From the NCBI RefSeq assembly GCF_004770155.1, contig NZ_RQFA01000066.1, positions 244,665 through 308,664 of the forward strand: DNA of 64,000 nucleotides, in the 5' to 3' direction. This stretch comes from Leptospira gomenensis. GTDB taxonomy: Bacteria; Spirochaetota; Leptospiria; Leptospirales; Leptospiraceae. Below the pieces are notes generated by a model. It saw nothing but the letters and a program-made list of their open reading frames with translations. It ran no database searches and was not told the origin of the DNA. This document shows positions 22,786 to 45,615 of the stretch, one piece after another. Each line of letters starts with the position of its first letter. Position 1 is the first letter of the stretch. A program made the position numbers and the translations under genes.

Positions 22786-22870
22786 AATTTTCGTTCCTAC
22801 GATCCTGGCGTATAAACCCGCTCATCTTCCCGTTTCGGAAACGGTCTGTCAAGGGGAAGTTGAAGTCGTA

Positions 22871-24178
<1,308 letters not shown>

Positions 24179-24234
24179 CGGAATTTCCTTCTTGCGATTG
24201 GTTCCTAAAGCCGAAAAGGTAACTAAGAATACGA

Positions 24235-26484
<2,250 letters not shown>

Positions 26485-26564
26485 ATTTAGATTTTTTAGA
26501 TTGTCTATCTGACGGAAGGAATAGGATAGGAATCTGAAACCGACGAAACGCAATTTTTTAGGAA

Positions 26565-26588
26565 CCGGAGGGAACTCACCCTTTCCGG
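26565..26588 (+). promoter_or_regulatory. Hairpin in the citrate synthase leader
   Basis: CCGGA (26565-26569) pairs with TCCGG (26584-26588) and the inner GGG with CCC, 36 bases before the gltA start. It is followed by A residues, not T residues, so it is not a rightward terminator. It may be a leader structure; function is unknown. Confidence 0.25.
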
Positions 26589-26624
26589 AAAAAACGAAGA
26601 CTTACAAAACTCCAGGAGAGGAAT

Positions 26625-30193
<3,569 letters not shown>

Positions 30194-30197
<4 letters not shown>

Positions 30198-31026
30198 AGA
30201 AGGACGCCGAACCGCACGTATTGGAGATCACGAGTTTTTCCAACGAAAAACTGAAACAGATTTCCCACTTAAAGGAGAAAAAACACCGGGAAAGTTCGGG
30301 ATTGTTTTTTATCGAAGGTTACCGCGAAATCCATCGTGCACGAAAATCGGGGAAAATAGAATTCCAAAACGTATTGTTTTCCCCGGAATGTTTTTTGGGA
30401 GAAAACGAATATTCCCTGATCTCCGAAATCGGAGTCAGATCGATCAAGGTTCCCAAAAAGATCTTCGAAAAAATTTCCTATAGAGATCGACCGGACGGAC
30501 TCGTCGCCACCGCTCGCATTTATCCGGTCGGGTTGGACGCGTTCCGTAAGGAATCGGAAAACACATTCAAAAATTCTAAACCGATTTTGGTGATCGAAGG
30601 AGTGGAAAAACCGGGTAACCTAGGAACCATCCTAAGAACCGCGGAAGGGGCAGGATTCCATACGGTATTGGTAACCGACCCGAGACTGGATCTTTTTAAT
30701 CCGAACGTGATTCGGGCCTCCACCGGTGCGTTGTTTACGTTAAACGTTTATCTGGGAGAAACCGAGGAGGTTTACTCCGTTCTCAAGGAAAACGGCTACA
30801 AAACGTTAGCCGTAACACCGGAGGCGAAAAAAAGATATTTCGAAACCGACCTTCGCGGAAAAATCGCGCTCGTTTTCGGAAGCGAACAATACGGACTCTC
30901 GGACTACGCGAGGAGTTCCTCGGATGAATACGTTTCACTCCCCATGTACGGGGAAGCCGACTCTCTCAATTTGGCGATGTCCGCCGGAATCGTAATGTAT
31001 GAAACGGTAAGGCAGGGAATCGTAAA

Positions 31027-31030
<4 letters not shown>
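30194..31030 (+). CDS. TrmH/SpoU-family RNA 2'-O-methyltransferase
   Basis: 278 residues from a TTG (30194) overlapping the TGA of the previous gene; longer upstream frames lie inside it and lack homology. An N-terminal L30e-like substrate-binding domain (KHRESSGLFFIEGYREIHRA) is followed by the SPOUT knot: motif 1 EGVEKPGNLGTILRTAEGAG, motif 2 ALVFGSEQYGLSD and motif 3 VSLPMYGEADSLNLAMSAGI. All catalytic features of 2'-O-ribose methylation are present. Target RNA unknown; an rRNA site is likely given the adjacent rRNA methyltransferase-like genes. Confidence 0.9.
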
Positions 31031-32154
<1,124 letters not shown>

Positions 32155-32164
32155 TCGAACCGAC

Positions 32165-34339
32165 TTAGGACGAAGGTCGCACATCGTGGTTTTTAAGTTC
32201 GGAGAATTCATACGGCAAAACGACCTTACTCAATAAAATCTCCCGTTGATACGCGAGAAAGGAATTCCTCCACCAATACGAACAGTTTTTCAAATCGTTC
32301 GTCCAAAGCCAAACGTGAAGCTCCTCGACAGAATCATAATCCCATAATATTCTAAATAACTGTTTCGCACTCAAAGCGGAAGGTCCTTTTTCCCGAAACA
32401 AATCTCTGAGTTCCCGCAGATATTTTTTTCTACCAGGTGTTTCCCGATTTCGTTTTCTCAAACGGGAACGATGAAACTCATTAAGAACCGGATCGGCTAT
32501 CGTCAAAAAAATTCCCCGATTCTGGGTCGCATCTCCGACCGCTTCCGAATAATCTTCGCGAAACCGATTCAGACGTTCCAAAAGATTCGCTTCCCGCGAT
32601 TCGGCAGGATTACGCAGAAGTCCGAAATCGGTTTTCCATTTGGTGGATTTCGAAGTCCATAGCGAGATAGGATACGAAAAAATCCAACCCGCGAGTAATG
32701 GGAGAAACCAGAAAAAAAGAACCGGATAGGATACGAACATCCAAATTCCGAGACCGAGTCCGTAAAAACACGCGGGTAACAGCGTATAGGCAAGAGCGCG
32801 AAAATCGGCACCGGAGTCCGCGTCTCGATTCTGCGGGCCCCATTCTATTTTACGATTTAAGAATGTAAGAAGTATGAACCGGCTGTATTGAACCATATAA
32901 ACCGGTGCCATAAAAACGGAATGAAGGAATTCCAAAAAGAAGGAAACTGTCCAAGAAAAAAAACTCCCGCCCCATTCCCTTCTTCGAAAAAGGCTTACCT
33001 CCAAAAAGGAAACGATCCTCGGAAGAAAAAGCACGAACAACGTATAACCTTGCAACGTGTATGCGATCGGAAGATATAGATCGTCCCGAAAGGCGGCCCA
33101 GTCCTCGGGCAACAAGGCGAGTCTGAAAAAATCCACGTCTTCGATCGTGGTCAAGGAAGAGGAGATCAAAAGTAAAGCCCAAAGAGGAGAACTGAAATAG
33201 GAGAAAATTCCCAAGAGAATCTGAAGTCTGCTTGAAAAACGTAGTCCCCCTCCGAATAAAAACCAGAAGTGTTGAAGATTTCCCTGGCACCATCGATTGT
33301 CCCGTTTGAGCGCCTCAAGCACGTTAGGCGGTGCTTCCTCGTAGGAACCCTTCAGATCGGCGGCGAACCAAACGCTGTAACCCGCCTTGCGGAACAAGGC
33401 CGCTTCGATCGTATCGTGACTCAGAATTTTTCCGCCGATCGCACTTTCTCCCGGAAGACCGGGTAAGCCGCAGTATTTCATAAACGGTTGGAGGCGGACG
33501 ATCGCATTGTGTCCCCAAAAAGGTCCGGACATTAATTGCCAAAAAAATGAGCCAGCGCCGAAAACCCCGCCTCCCGCCCAAGCTCCGAACGCGGAAAGTT
33601 TTTGAAACAAGGACTTCGTTTCGATCACTTCGGGGACAGTCTGAATGATTCCGGCGTCGGGAATTTTTTCCATCAGGCATATTAGATTTTTCATACATTC
33701 ACCGGTCATAACGCTGTCCGCGTCCAGAATGATCATGTATTTATATCTTTTACCCCAACGACGACAAAAGTCCGCGATGTTTCCCGATTTTTTATTCAGA
33801 TTCAGTCTACGTTTCCTGTAATAGACCCTACCCTTATTTTCCGGTTTGGCGCTTAATACGGAAAAGGCCTTTTCTTCGAGCGCCCAGAGATTGGGATCGG
33901 AAGTGTCGGAAAGGATGAAAAAATCGGTCTTTTTCTCCAGACCGTTGTCCGCGATCCCCCGAAGCATACATTCCGCTCCTGCGAAAATACGAGCTACGTC
34001 CTCGCAATGAACTGGCATCACGACCGCAACCGGCGGAATGTTTTTTAGAATATCATTATTTTCTAATATTTTTGATATCCGAAGCGGGTCCCCTCCCCTC
34101 AACTTTTGGATGAATCCGAAAATGGATGTCGCCGCGCCGAAACAGATGACCGGGAAAAGCGCGCAAAATAGGATCAAAGTAGCCCATTCAAATGGGCTAA
34201 TAGACTGAAACGAAAGGAATTGCACTTCCAAAAAGACGCCTATGATTACGAAGAAAAAAACGAGACCTCCAAAACTCAAACGCCTATAAGTCAGAGTTTT
34301 CGAATCCACGAGATATCCGCCCGTAGTATTCGCTCTCAT
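32165..34339 (-). CDS. opgH: Glucans biosynthesis glucosyltransferase OpgH
   Basis: 724 residues. Membrane-bound GT2 enzyme that polymerises the beta-linked backbone of osmoregulated periplasmic glucans from UDP-glucose. Several membrane helices are visible at the N-terminus (about 25-40 and 50-75) and in the C-terminal half. Catalytic markers are VVMPVHCEDVARIF, the DxD at Asp206-Asp208 (IILDADSV) and KRDNRWCQGNLQHF, the (Q/R)xxRW-type motif. Shorter than the E. coli protein (847) mainly at the N-terminus. Four-base overlap with the small membrane gene upstream. Confidence 0.94.
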   Translation of the reverse strand: MRANTTGGYLVDSKTLTYRRLSFGGLVFFFVIIGVFLEVQFLSFQSISPFEWATLILFCALFPVICFGAATSIFGFIQKLRGGDPLRISKILENNDILKNIPPVAVVMPVHCEDVARIFAGAECMLRGIADNGLEKKTDFFILSDTSDPNLWALEEKAFSVLSAKPENKGRVYYRKRRLNLNKKSGNIADFCRRWGKRYKYMIILDADSVMTGECMKNLICLMEKIPDAGIIQTVPEVIETKSLFQKLSAFGAWAGGGVFGAGSFFWQLMSGPFWGHNAIVRLQPFMKYCGLPGLPGESAIGGKILSHDTIEAALFRKAGYSVWFAADLKGSYEEAPPNVLEALKRDNRWCQGNLQHFWFLFGGGLRFSSRLQILLGIFSYFSSPLWALLLISSSLTTIEDVDFFRLALLPEDWAAFRDDLYLPIAYTLQGYTLFVLFLPRIVSFLEVSLFRRREWGGSFFSWTVSFFLEFLHSVFMAPVYMVQYSRFILLTFLNRKIEWGPQNRDADSGADFRALAYTLLPACFYGLGLGIWMFVSYPVLFFWFLPLLAGWIFSYPISLWTSKSTKWKTDFGLLRNPAESREANLLERLNRFREDYSEAVGDATQNRGIFLTIADPVLNEFHRSRLRKRNRETPGRKKYLRELRDLFREKGPSALSAKQLFRILWDYDSVEELHVWLWTNDLKNCSYWWRNSFLAYQREILLSKVVLPYEFSELKNHDVRPSS

Positions 34340-34821
34340 CGCAAAAGCCCGTACAACAGAAAGGAATAGACGGCGGTCCAGAATAACACCGAGAAAACGA
34401 TCGCCACCGGTTCCAAATTTTCCTTAGGTTCGGCGAGTTCTCCTAACGTCCCGAAATCGACCGGATTCGGTATCATTCTCGCCGGTTCGATCATGGGAAG
34501 TTCCGGAGCCTCGTTTCTTTTTACGTTCCCAATTCCGGATTCAAGAAAAAGCCGCATCCATTCCTCTTCCAACTTGCGTTCGTCTTCCGAAAAAACGGCG
34601 AGTTTCGTTTTCCGAGAGGAAGTTTTATCGTTTTGTCTTTGCGGAAATTCGTGTTCCGCGCGGATTCTCAGTTGGTTTATAAATTCGGATAGTTCGGAAT
34701 GAGTCAAAATCGGATCTTTGATACCGGAAGCGACACAGTACAATTCCGCCTTCGCGTAAAGACGGGAAAGAATCTCCCGATAACGGGAGACAAACTCGTC
34801 CGATTCAGATCGCGGATTCAA
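34336..34821 (-). CDS. Small membrane protein between opgG and opgH
   Basis: 161 residues: a soluble charged N-terminal part of about 135 residues (IRAEHEFPQRQNDKTSSRKT, then DERKLEEEWMRLFLESGI) and a single C-terminal membrane helix (VAIVFSVLFWTAVYSFLLYG). No family recognised. Its start lies 17 bases inside opgG and its stop overlaps the opgH start by four bases, so it is translated with both. In E. coli opgG and opgH are adjacent; this extra protein may couple glucan synthesis and export, which is inference. Confidence 0.75.
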   Translation of the reverse strand: MNPRSESDEFVSRYREILSRLYAKAELYCVASGIKDPILTHSELSEFINQLRIRAEHEFPQRQNDKTSSRKTKLAVFSEDERKLEEEWMRLFLESGIGNVKRNEAPELPMIEPARMIPNPVDFGTLGELAEPKENLEPVAIVFSVLFWTAVYSFLLYGLLR

Positions 34822-36409
34822 GAGTAAACGTCCAGATTTCGCTAAGATCTTCCTGATTTTTTTTCAAGACCGCCCGCAGCTCGGCGGGTTTATTCCTGTT
34901 TTTCTGCACGACTCGGAACGTCAATCTCCACACGCCGGTCTCTTCGATTTTTTGAATATTATAATCCGCTAATTCAGCATTTTCTCCCGTGTCGATGGCC
35001 GCCTGAAGATACGTAAACGGATCCAGGTTTTTCAGTTTTTCTCCGGAAAAATCCACGTAAAAAACGCGCATATCGGATTCTCCCGGAACCGGAGCGACTC
35101 TCGTGGAAACGGTTTTTGCAAGTTCCTCCGGAAGAGGATCTTCGTTTAACCAGCGTATTGTATAACTGAATTCGAATGGTTGTAAAGGCACCGGAACGGA
35201 GGAAGGAACCCAAAACGCTCCGACGTTATCGTCAGAATCCTTGATCGTTGGAATCTGCAAAAGTTGAACGCTTCCTTTTCCCCAGTTTCCTTCGGGTTCT
35301 ACCCAGGCGGAAGGTCTGAGATGATACTTCATGGAATTGTCTTGATAACTCGAAAAATTCCTGTCCCTCTGGATCAAGCCGAACGCCTTCGGATTTTCGT
35401 CTAAGAATGCGTTGATCGTGACGCGTCTCGGATTATCGAGAGGTCTCCAGATCCATTCTCCTTTTCCGTTTTCGATCATCAGTCCGTCGGAGTCGTGAGA
35501 TTCAGGATACGCTTGTCCTTCCGGAATTCCGCGCGTCTCCGAATACCAATACATCGATGTCAAAGGAGCGATCCCGAGTCGATCCACCTTGTTTCTCAAA
35601 GTGACTTCCGCGTTTACGTGAACCGACGAAACCTTGCCGGGTGAAATCTGAAATTCATACGCACCCGTTGCGGTTTTTCCGTCTAACAGAGCATATACGA
35701 AAATCGTGGAATCGGTTTTGTCCGGATGAACGATCCAGAAATGCGTAAACCCTGGAAAATCCTCCGGATACGACATTCCCGTGTTGATCGCGATTCCGCG
35801 CGCAGAAAGTCCGTAGACCTGTTTTTTGGAAACCATCCTATAATAACTCGCGCCTTGAAAGACGGTGAATTCGTCCGTATGTTCCTGAGTATTCAGAGGA
35901 TAGTGAATTTTGAATCCCGAATAACCCAGATTAGGCGGAATCTCCCCCTGAATCTTAAGATGACTGAGATCGAAATAACTTCCGTCGTAGGGAATTTGTC
36001 TCGCAAGATCCGATCTGACTTCGTGCAACGTCACGTTGGTATTATACAAATGTCCCGGATGAAAGAACTGGATCTGGAAGGGATTTCCTTCCTTTTTCCA
36101 GAGAGAGGATTCCGGTTTAAACCGTATGTTCTTGTATTGGTCCCAACTGAGTCCTTTCAGGAAATTCGTGGATACGAACTGAGGTTTCACATAACGTCCG
36201 TGCGCCATGCTGCGGGCCTTTTTTTTCAAGTCTTCGAACGAAAACTTCGTTATGGGAATTTTTATCCCGGACACAGGATCGAGAGCGACTTCTTCCGTTT
36301 CCGGAAACTTAAAATCCACCGGGCTGATTTCTTTTTTCTGCTGACGATTGGCTACCGCAAACAGGAGTATGGTTGCGAAAAATGCGAGTGCGATGTGTAT
36401 TCTTAACAT
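34805..36409 (-). CDS. opgG: Periplasmic glucans biosynthesis protein OpgG
   Basis: 534 residues. An N-terminal signal/anchor (IHIALAFFATILLFAVA) leads into the MdoG beta-sandwich domains; the typical start VDFKFPETEEV and segments such as FSFEDLKKKARSMA, YFDLSHLKIQGEIP, YPEDFPGFTHFWI and RVAPVPGESDMRVFYVDFSG are present. The protein acts in the periplasm in branching or release of the glucan made by OpgH. First gene of the opgG-X-opgH unit. A 164-base gap separates it from gltB. Confidence 0.93.
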   Translation of the reverse strand: MLRIHIALAFFATILLFAVANRQQKKEISPVDFKFPETEEVALDPVSGIKIPITKFSFEDLKKKARSMAHGRYVKPQFVSTNFLKGLSWDQYKNIRFKPESSLWKKEGNPFQIQFFHPGHLYNTNVTLHEVRSDLARQIPYDGSYFDLSHLKIQGEIPPNLGYSGFKIHYPLNTQEHTDEFTVFQGASYYRMVSKKQVYGLSARGIAINTGMSYPEDFPGFTHFWIVHPDKTDSTIFVYALLDGKTATGAYEFQISPGKVSSVHVNAEVTLRNKVDRLGIAPLTSMYWYSETRGIPEGQAYPESHDSDGLMIENGKGEWIWRPLDNPRRVTINAFLDENPKAFGLIQRDRNFSSYQDNSMKYHLRPSAWVEPEGNWGKGSVQLLQIPTIKDSDDNVGAFWVPSSVPVPLQPFEFSYTIRWLNEDPLPEELAKTVSTRVAPVPGESDMRVFYVDFSGEKLKNLDPFTYLQAAIDTGENAELADYNIQKIEETGVWRLTFRVVQKNRNKPAELRAVLKKNQEDLSEIWTFTLESAI

Positions 36410-36573
36410 TGTATTTTTTCCAGCAAAGAAGCCCGTCCGACGGGATTCTAAGAAAATTCTTCAATGAGAAGATTCTATCTTTCTAACTTGATCGAAAGCG
36501 GATCTCCTCCTGGACCCGTCCGCCGTTTTTTAGGACCGTCCGGGAGAAGATTCCGTTCGTTATAGTCCGTCTT
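36410..36573 (-). promoter_or_regulatory. opgG upstream region with short palindromes
   Basis: 164 bases between gltB and opgG. It holds the palindromes CCCGTC-C-GACGGG (36432-36444), GGAC-CC-GTCC near 36513 and GGAC-C-GTCC near 36532. These repeated GGAC/GTCC half-sites could be a regulator site for the osmotically controlled glucan genes or part of the gltB 3' end. No T-run follows any of them, so I do not call a terminator. Confidence 0.3.
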
Positions 36574-41070
<4,497 letters not shown>

Positions 41071-41394
41071 CTGCAGAGATCCCTCATCATCCAATTTCCC
41101 TGGTTTACAAAAATGCGTCGGGTCGCCCTTGGCTGAAATTTCAGCAAAATTCACCAGCTATGTCCAATAAAACGAGAGTTGCGTAAATTGAAAACATTCT
41201 TTTAAAACAGAGGATTGAAATACTGTATCCCTCTTCCATTTCCAAGCGTATCACAAGAATCGGAATTTCGAAATCGGAAATCGGTAGACGCTCGGGGCTT
41301 AGACGCAAACTGCCTCAAGATTAAGCAATTCGTATTCAGAGATCCACGAACGATAAGAAAGAAGTTTCGGATCGAAGAGGAGTTGGTCCGATTC
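41071..41394 (-). promoter_or_regulatory. gltB upstream region with a perfect 14-bp palindrome
   Basis: 324 bases without a credible gene. A perfect palindrome GCTGAAATTTCAGC lies at 41132-41145, 62 bases before the gltB start, and TTTCGAAA occurs at about 41266. The palindrome is a good candidate operator for a nitrogen or other metabolic regulator. I see no confident promoter boxes and no terminator for the gene that ends... upstream genes here run the same way. Short rightward frames in this stretch are not supported. Confidence 0.4.
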
Positions 41395-42699
<1,305 letters not shown>

Positions 42700-42882
42700 A
42701 TATGATTGATTCGATGGAAATCGGAACACATCCTAAAGAACGGCGTCTCCGGCCGTCGATTGGTCAGTTTTCGCTCCGTTTTCAGGAATTCAAGACATTT
42801 CGGGCGATTCCACAAGGCCGCAAATACTACGAACAAAACCGTTTCGGCAGAAATCCAGAGATCGTCGTTGTGCGGGGAGCTG

Positions 42883-43482
42883 TGCGCGTGTGCGGGGGAA
42901 CTGCGCGCGTTTATACGAACTTCGTGGAAGCGAGCGAAGTGCGGTGGGTGTGCGGGGGTCCGGGCGTTTATACGAACTGCGCGTAAGCGTGGGAACAGCA
43001 GCGCGACCGCGGGACCTGTGCGCGTTTATACGAACTTCGTGGAAGCGTGGGAAGTGCGGTGAGTGTGCGGGAGAACTGCGGGCGTTTATACGAACTTCGT
43101 GGAAGCGTGGGAAGTGCAGCGTGAGCGCGGGAGCTGTGCGCGTTTATACGAACTTCGAGTAAGCCCGGGAACAGCAGCGCGACCGCGGGGACCTGCGCGT
43201 TTCTGCGAACTGCGTGTAAGCCCGGGAAGTGCAGCGCGAGTGCGGGGGTTGTGCGGGAGCTACGCGCGTTTCTGCGAACTTCGTGGAAGCGTGGGAAGGG
43301 CAGCGCGAGTGCGGGAGAACTGCGGGCGTTTCTGCGAACTGCGTAGAAGCGTGGGAAGTGCAGCGCGAGTGCGGGGACCTGCGGGCGTTTCTGCGAACTG
43401 CGTGGAAGCGTGGGAAGTGCGGTGGGTGTGCGGGAGCTGTGCGCGCGTTTCTGCCAACTGCGTGGAAGCGAGCGAAGGGCGG
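42883..43482. repeat. 57-60-bp GC-rich tandem repeat array (family B, ten units)
   Basis: The marker GCGTTT recurs at 42907, 42964, 43022, 43082, 43140, 43197, 43266, 43326, 43385 and 43445. The first five units read TTTATACGAAC, the last five TTTCTGCGAAC or TTTCTGCCAAC, so two sub-blocks seem to have expanded locally. Many units contain the palindrome ACGAA-C-TTCGT. The array is far richer in G+C than the hicAB genes that follow. All three forward frames stay open for long stretches because of composition; I do not think it is coding. Bases 42700-42882 hold the presumed promoter of the leftward gene. Confidence 0.9.
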
Positions 43483-43570
43483 AATGTGGCTGAATTTTGC
43501 ATTCGAGATCGGAATAAAAATGTGACTAAATATTAGTTGCAATTTTCAAAATTTACTTTAAAAAAGGATT

Positions 43571-43831
43571 GTGTCGAAGGGCGAAAAGTTAGTAGAAAGA
43601 TTTAAAGGAAAACCAAGAGATTTCTCTTACGATGAGCTTAGAAAACTCCTCTCTAATTATGGATATAATGAAAATAATTCCGGCAAATCCTCTGGCTCAA
43701 GAGTCGCTTGGATTCATCCTAAAACGAAGCATATTATTAGACTTCATAAACCTCACCCGAAGAATATTTTGAAGTCGTACCAGATAAATCAAATTTTAGA
43801 TGAATTAAAATCGGAGGGCTACATAAAATGA
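43571..43831 (+). CDS. hicA: HicA-family toxin of a type II toxin-antitoxin system
   Basis: 86 residues from a GTG with AAGGA four bases upstream. The double-stranded-RNA-binding-like fold of HicA is indicated by FSYDELRKLLSNYGYNENNS, then SSGSRVAWIHPKT and IIRLHKPHPKNILKSYQ. HicA toxins cleave mRNA. In this subfamily Arg stands where classical HicA has the catalytic His of GSHH, while the later HKPHP segment is kept. Overlaps hicB by four bases (toxin first, as usual for HicAB). Clearly AT-rich compared with flanking arrays and chromosome, a sign of recent transfer. Confidence 0.88.
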   Translation: MSKGEKLVERFKGKPRDFSYDELRKLLSNYGYNENNSGKSSGSRVAWIHPKTKHIIRLHKPHPKNILKSYQINQILDELKSEGYIK

Positions 43832-44184
43832 AAGATATTATCGAATATAACGGCTTTTTAGGCTCTGTTCATTTTGATGCAGATGATGAAGTATTTTTTG
43901 GAAGAATAGAAGGAATTGAAGATTTAGTTTCCTTTGAAGGTAAATCAGTTAAACAATTAAAGAAAGCATTTCAAGAATCAGTAGATGATTATTTAGTTTT
44001 ATGTCAAAAAGCTAAAAAAAGTCCAGAGAGATCTTTTAAAGGTTCATTTAATGTTCGCATACCAACAGAACTTCATAGACGCGTCTATAGAAAATCTTTG
44101 AGAGAAGGAATCTCTTTGAATCAATTAGTTCAGAGAGCTTTAGAAAAAGAAATTACCGATCTTAAAACGCCACACTTCAGCTAA
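43828..44184 (+). CDS. hicB: HicB-family antitoxin
   Basis: 118 residues. The N-terminal part (YNGFLGSVHFDADDEVFFGR then IEGIEDLVSFEGKSVKQLKK) is the partially degraded RNase-H-like HicB domain that covers HicA. The C-terminal part (FNVRIPTELHRRVYRKSLRE then GISLNQLVQRALEKEI) is a ribbon-helix-helix DNA-binding domain, which normally represses the operon. ATG overlaps the toxin stop. The pair lies between two copies of repeat family B in the same orientation. Confidence 0.9.
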   Translation: MKDIIEYNGFLGSVHFDADDEVFFGRIEGIEDLVSFEGKSVKQLKKAFQESVDDYLVLCQKAKKSPERSFKGSFNVRIPTELHRRVYRKSLREGISLNQLVQRALEKEITDLKTPHFS

Positions 44185-44361
44185 CTACGGTTTTTCACTT
44201 CGTTCGGAATCGCTCATACAATCCTCACTACGGGCTAAAGCCACATTTGCTTTGTCACTCGGTTTGCAAGACGTTCACTAAGGTTCGCTCAGAACTTGTT
44301 CCAACCCCTTCGCGCCAGTGCTTCGGGAACGCAAAAGTCGAGAAACCTACGTCGAAGGGCG

Positions 44362-44690
44362 GAGCTACGAACTTCGTGGAAGCGAGCGAAGGCCGGCGCG
44401 ACCGCGGGAGCTGTGCGTGTTTATACGAACTGCGTGGAAGCGAGCGAAGGCCGGCGCGACCGCGGGAGCTGTGCGTGTTTATACGAACTGCGTGGAAGCG
44501 TGGGAAGTGCAGCGTGAGCGCGGGAGCTTTGCGCGTTTATACGAACTTCGAGTAAGCCCGGGAACAGCAGCGCGACCGCGGGGACCTGCGGGCGTTTATA
44601 CGAACTTCGTGAAAGCGCGGGAAGTGCAGCGCGACCGCGGGAGCTGTGCGCGTTTATACGAACTGCGTGTAAGCCCGGGAACCGGACAAC
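44362..44690. repeat. 58-bp GC-rich tandem repeat array (family B, five units)
   Basis: Units with the TTTATACGAAC marker at about 44420, 44478, 44536, 44594 and 44652; the first two have an exact 58-base period. Bases 44483-44590 match 43090-43197 of the first array over 108 positions with only two differences, so the arrays are direct repeats flanking hicAB. Decayed unit ends reach about 44740. Bases 44185-44361 just before it contain only non-coding sequence with short CGTTCGG/CTTCG motifs, and 44691-44855 hold nothing recognisable. Confidence 0.88.
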
Positions 44691-44855
44691 GGTTCTATCT
44701 ATGCCGCGAATGCGCTTCTACGAACTTCACACAACCTCGGCAATACAAGGCACCACGACCTGCCCGAACTGCGCACAGACCGAATGAACATCAGAACTAC
44801 ATAATATTCACAAAACAACCCGACCGAGGAAATTGTATCGGAGGTGTTTTACGTT

Positions 44856-45488
44856 TCAGGGGAGCGTTTTTTTTCGTCCAAAAAATCGGAGCACAGAACC
44901 TTTCCCGTTGTGAAACTTTCCTTCTCGCAAATCGACCTCGCGCTCCTGTAATTCCAGAATTTCGTAATTCGGAAAGTCGGCCTCGATCTCTTCGACGGAA
45001 AACAACATCGCCAACTCCCTCGGCCCGCCGACGCTTTCGTCTTTAGTCACGTAGTCGATATGTTTCTTACTAAAAGCCTCGAATATCACGGTTCCGCCGA
45101 CGCGCAAAAGTAGATTTAGTTTTTTATGATATTCTGATTTGATTGCGGCAGGAAAATGGGCGTAGATAAGCGCGATCGTATCGAACGTCTGAGGCAGAAA
45201 ACCCAGAGAATCCAACTCCCCCACCCGATAGTCGATCGCAACTTCGTTCTTTACCGCCAAACGCAGAGCCTTCTTTTTTCCTTCTTCGCTGATATCGAAC
45301 GCACACACTGACCAACCGAGTTTGGCGGCAAAAACCGCATTTCGACCTTCACCTTCCGCGGCGAACAAAACGGAACCGGGGGATAACGTTTTTAACGTTT
45401 CCTCCAAATAAAGATTCGGCTCCTCACCGAACGCGTATTCTGCGTTACTGTATCTTTCGTTCCAACGATTCAACCAAGATTCATCCAT
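44856..45488 (-). CDS. Class I SAM-dependent methyltransferase (TehB/thiopurine-methyltransferase-like)
   Basis: 210 residues. The start [20 protein letters not shown] and the SAM-binding loop [20 protein letters not shown] followed by [14 protein letters not shown] match a small soluble methyltransferase family that includes TehB-like proteins. Motif IV reads [20 protein letters not shown]. Substrate unknown; a role in detoxifying thiols or metalloids is possible but unproved. Not obviously in an operon. Confidence 0.85.
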   Translation of the reverse strand: MDESWLNRWNERYSNAEYAFGEEPNLYLEETLKTLSPGSVLFAAEGEGRNAVFAAKLGWSVCAFDISEEGKKKALRLAVKNEVAIDYRVGELDSLGFLPQTFDTIALIYAHFPAAIKSEYHKKLNLLLRVGGTVIFEAFSKKHIDYVTKDESVGGPRELAMLFSVEEIEADFPNYEILELQEREVDLREGKFHNGKGSVLRFFGRKKTLP

Positions 45489-45615
45489 AAAACCCGCACC
45501 TTTTGCATCCGAATATCATCGATCGGGAAACGATCCTAAAAAAACATCCGCTTCAAAAAACGATCGATTCGAATCCGATCGATCCTCAAAAAAGAAACTG
45601 CTTTCGGTTGAAAAG

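Noticed and set aside
42706..43536. Several long open frames in the family B repeat (for example 43063-43536 and 43229-43525)
   Set aside because: All three forward frames and some reverse frames are open because of GC-rich composition and unit lengths that shift frame; no conserved domain and no ribosome binding site.
42883..44690. Integron attC arrays
   Set aside because: The repeats contain GTTC/GAAC palindromes, but no integrase is visible and the units are not separated by gene cassettes.
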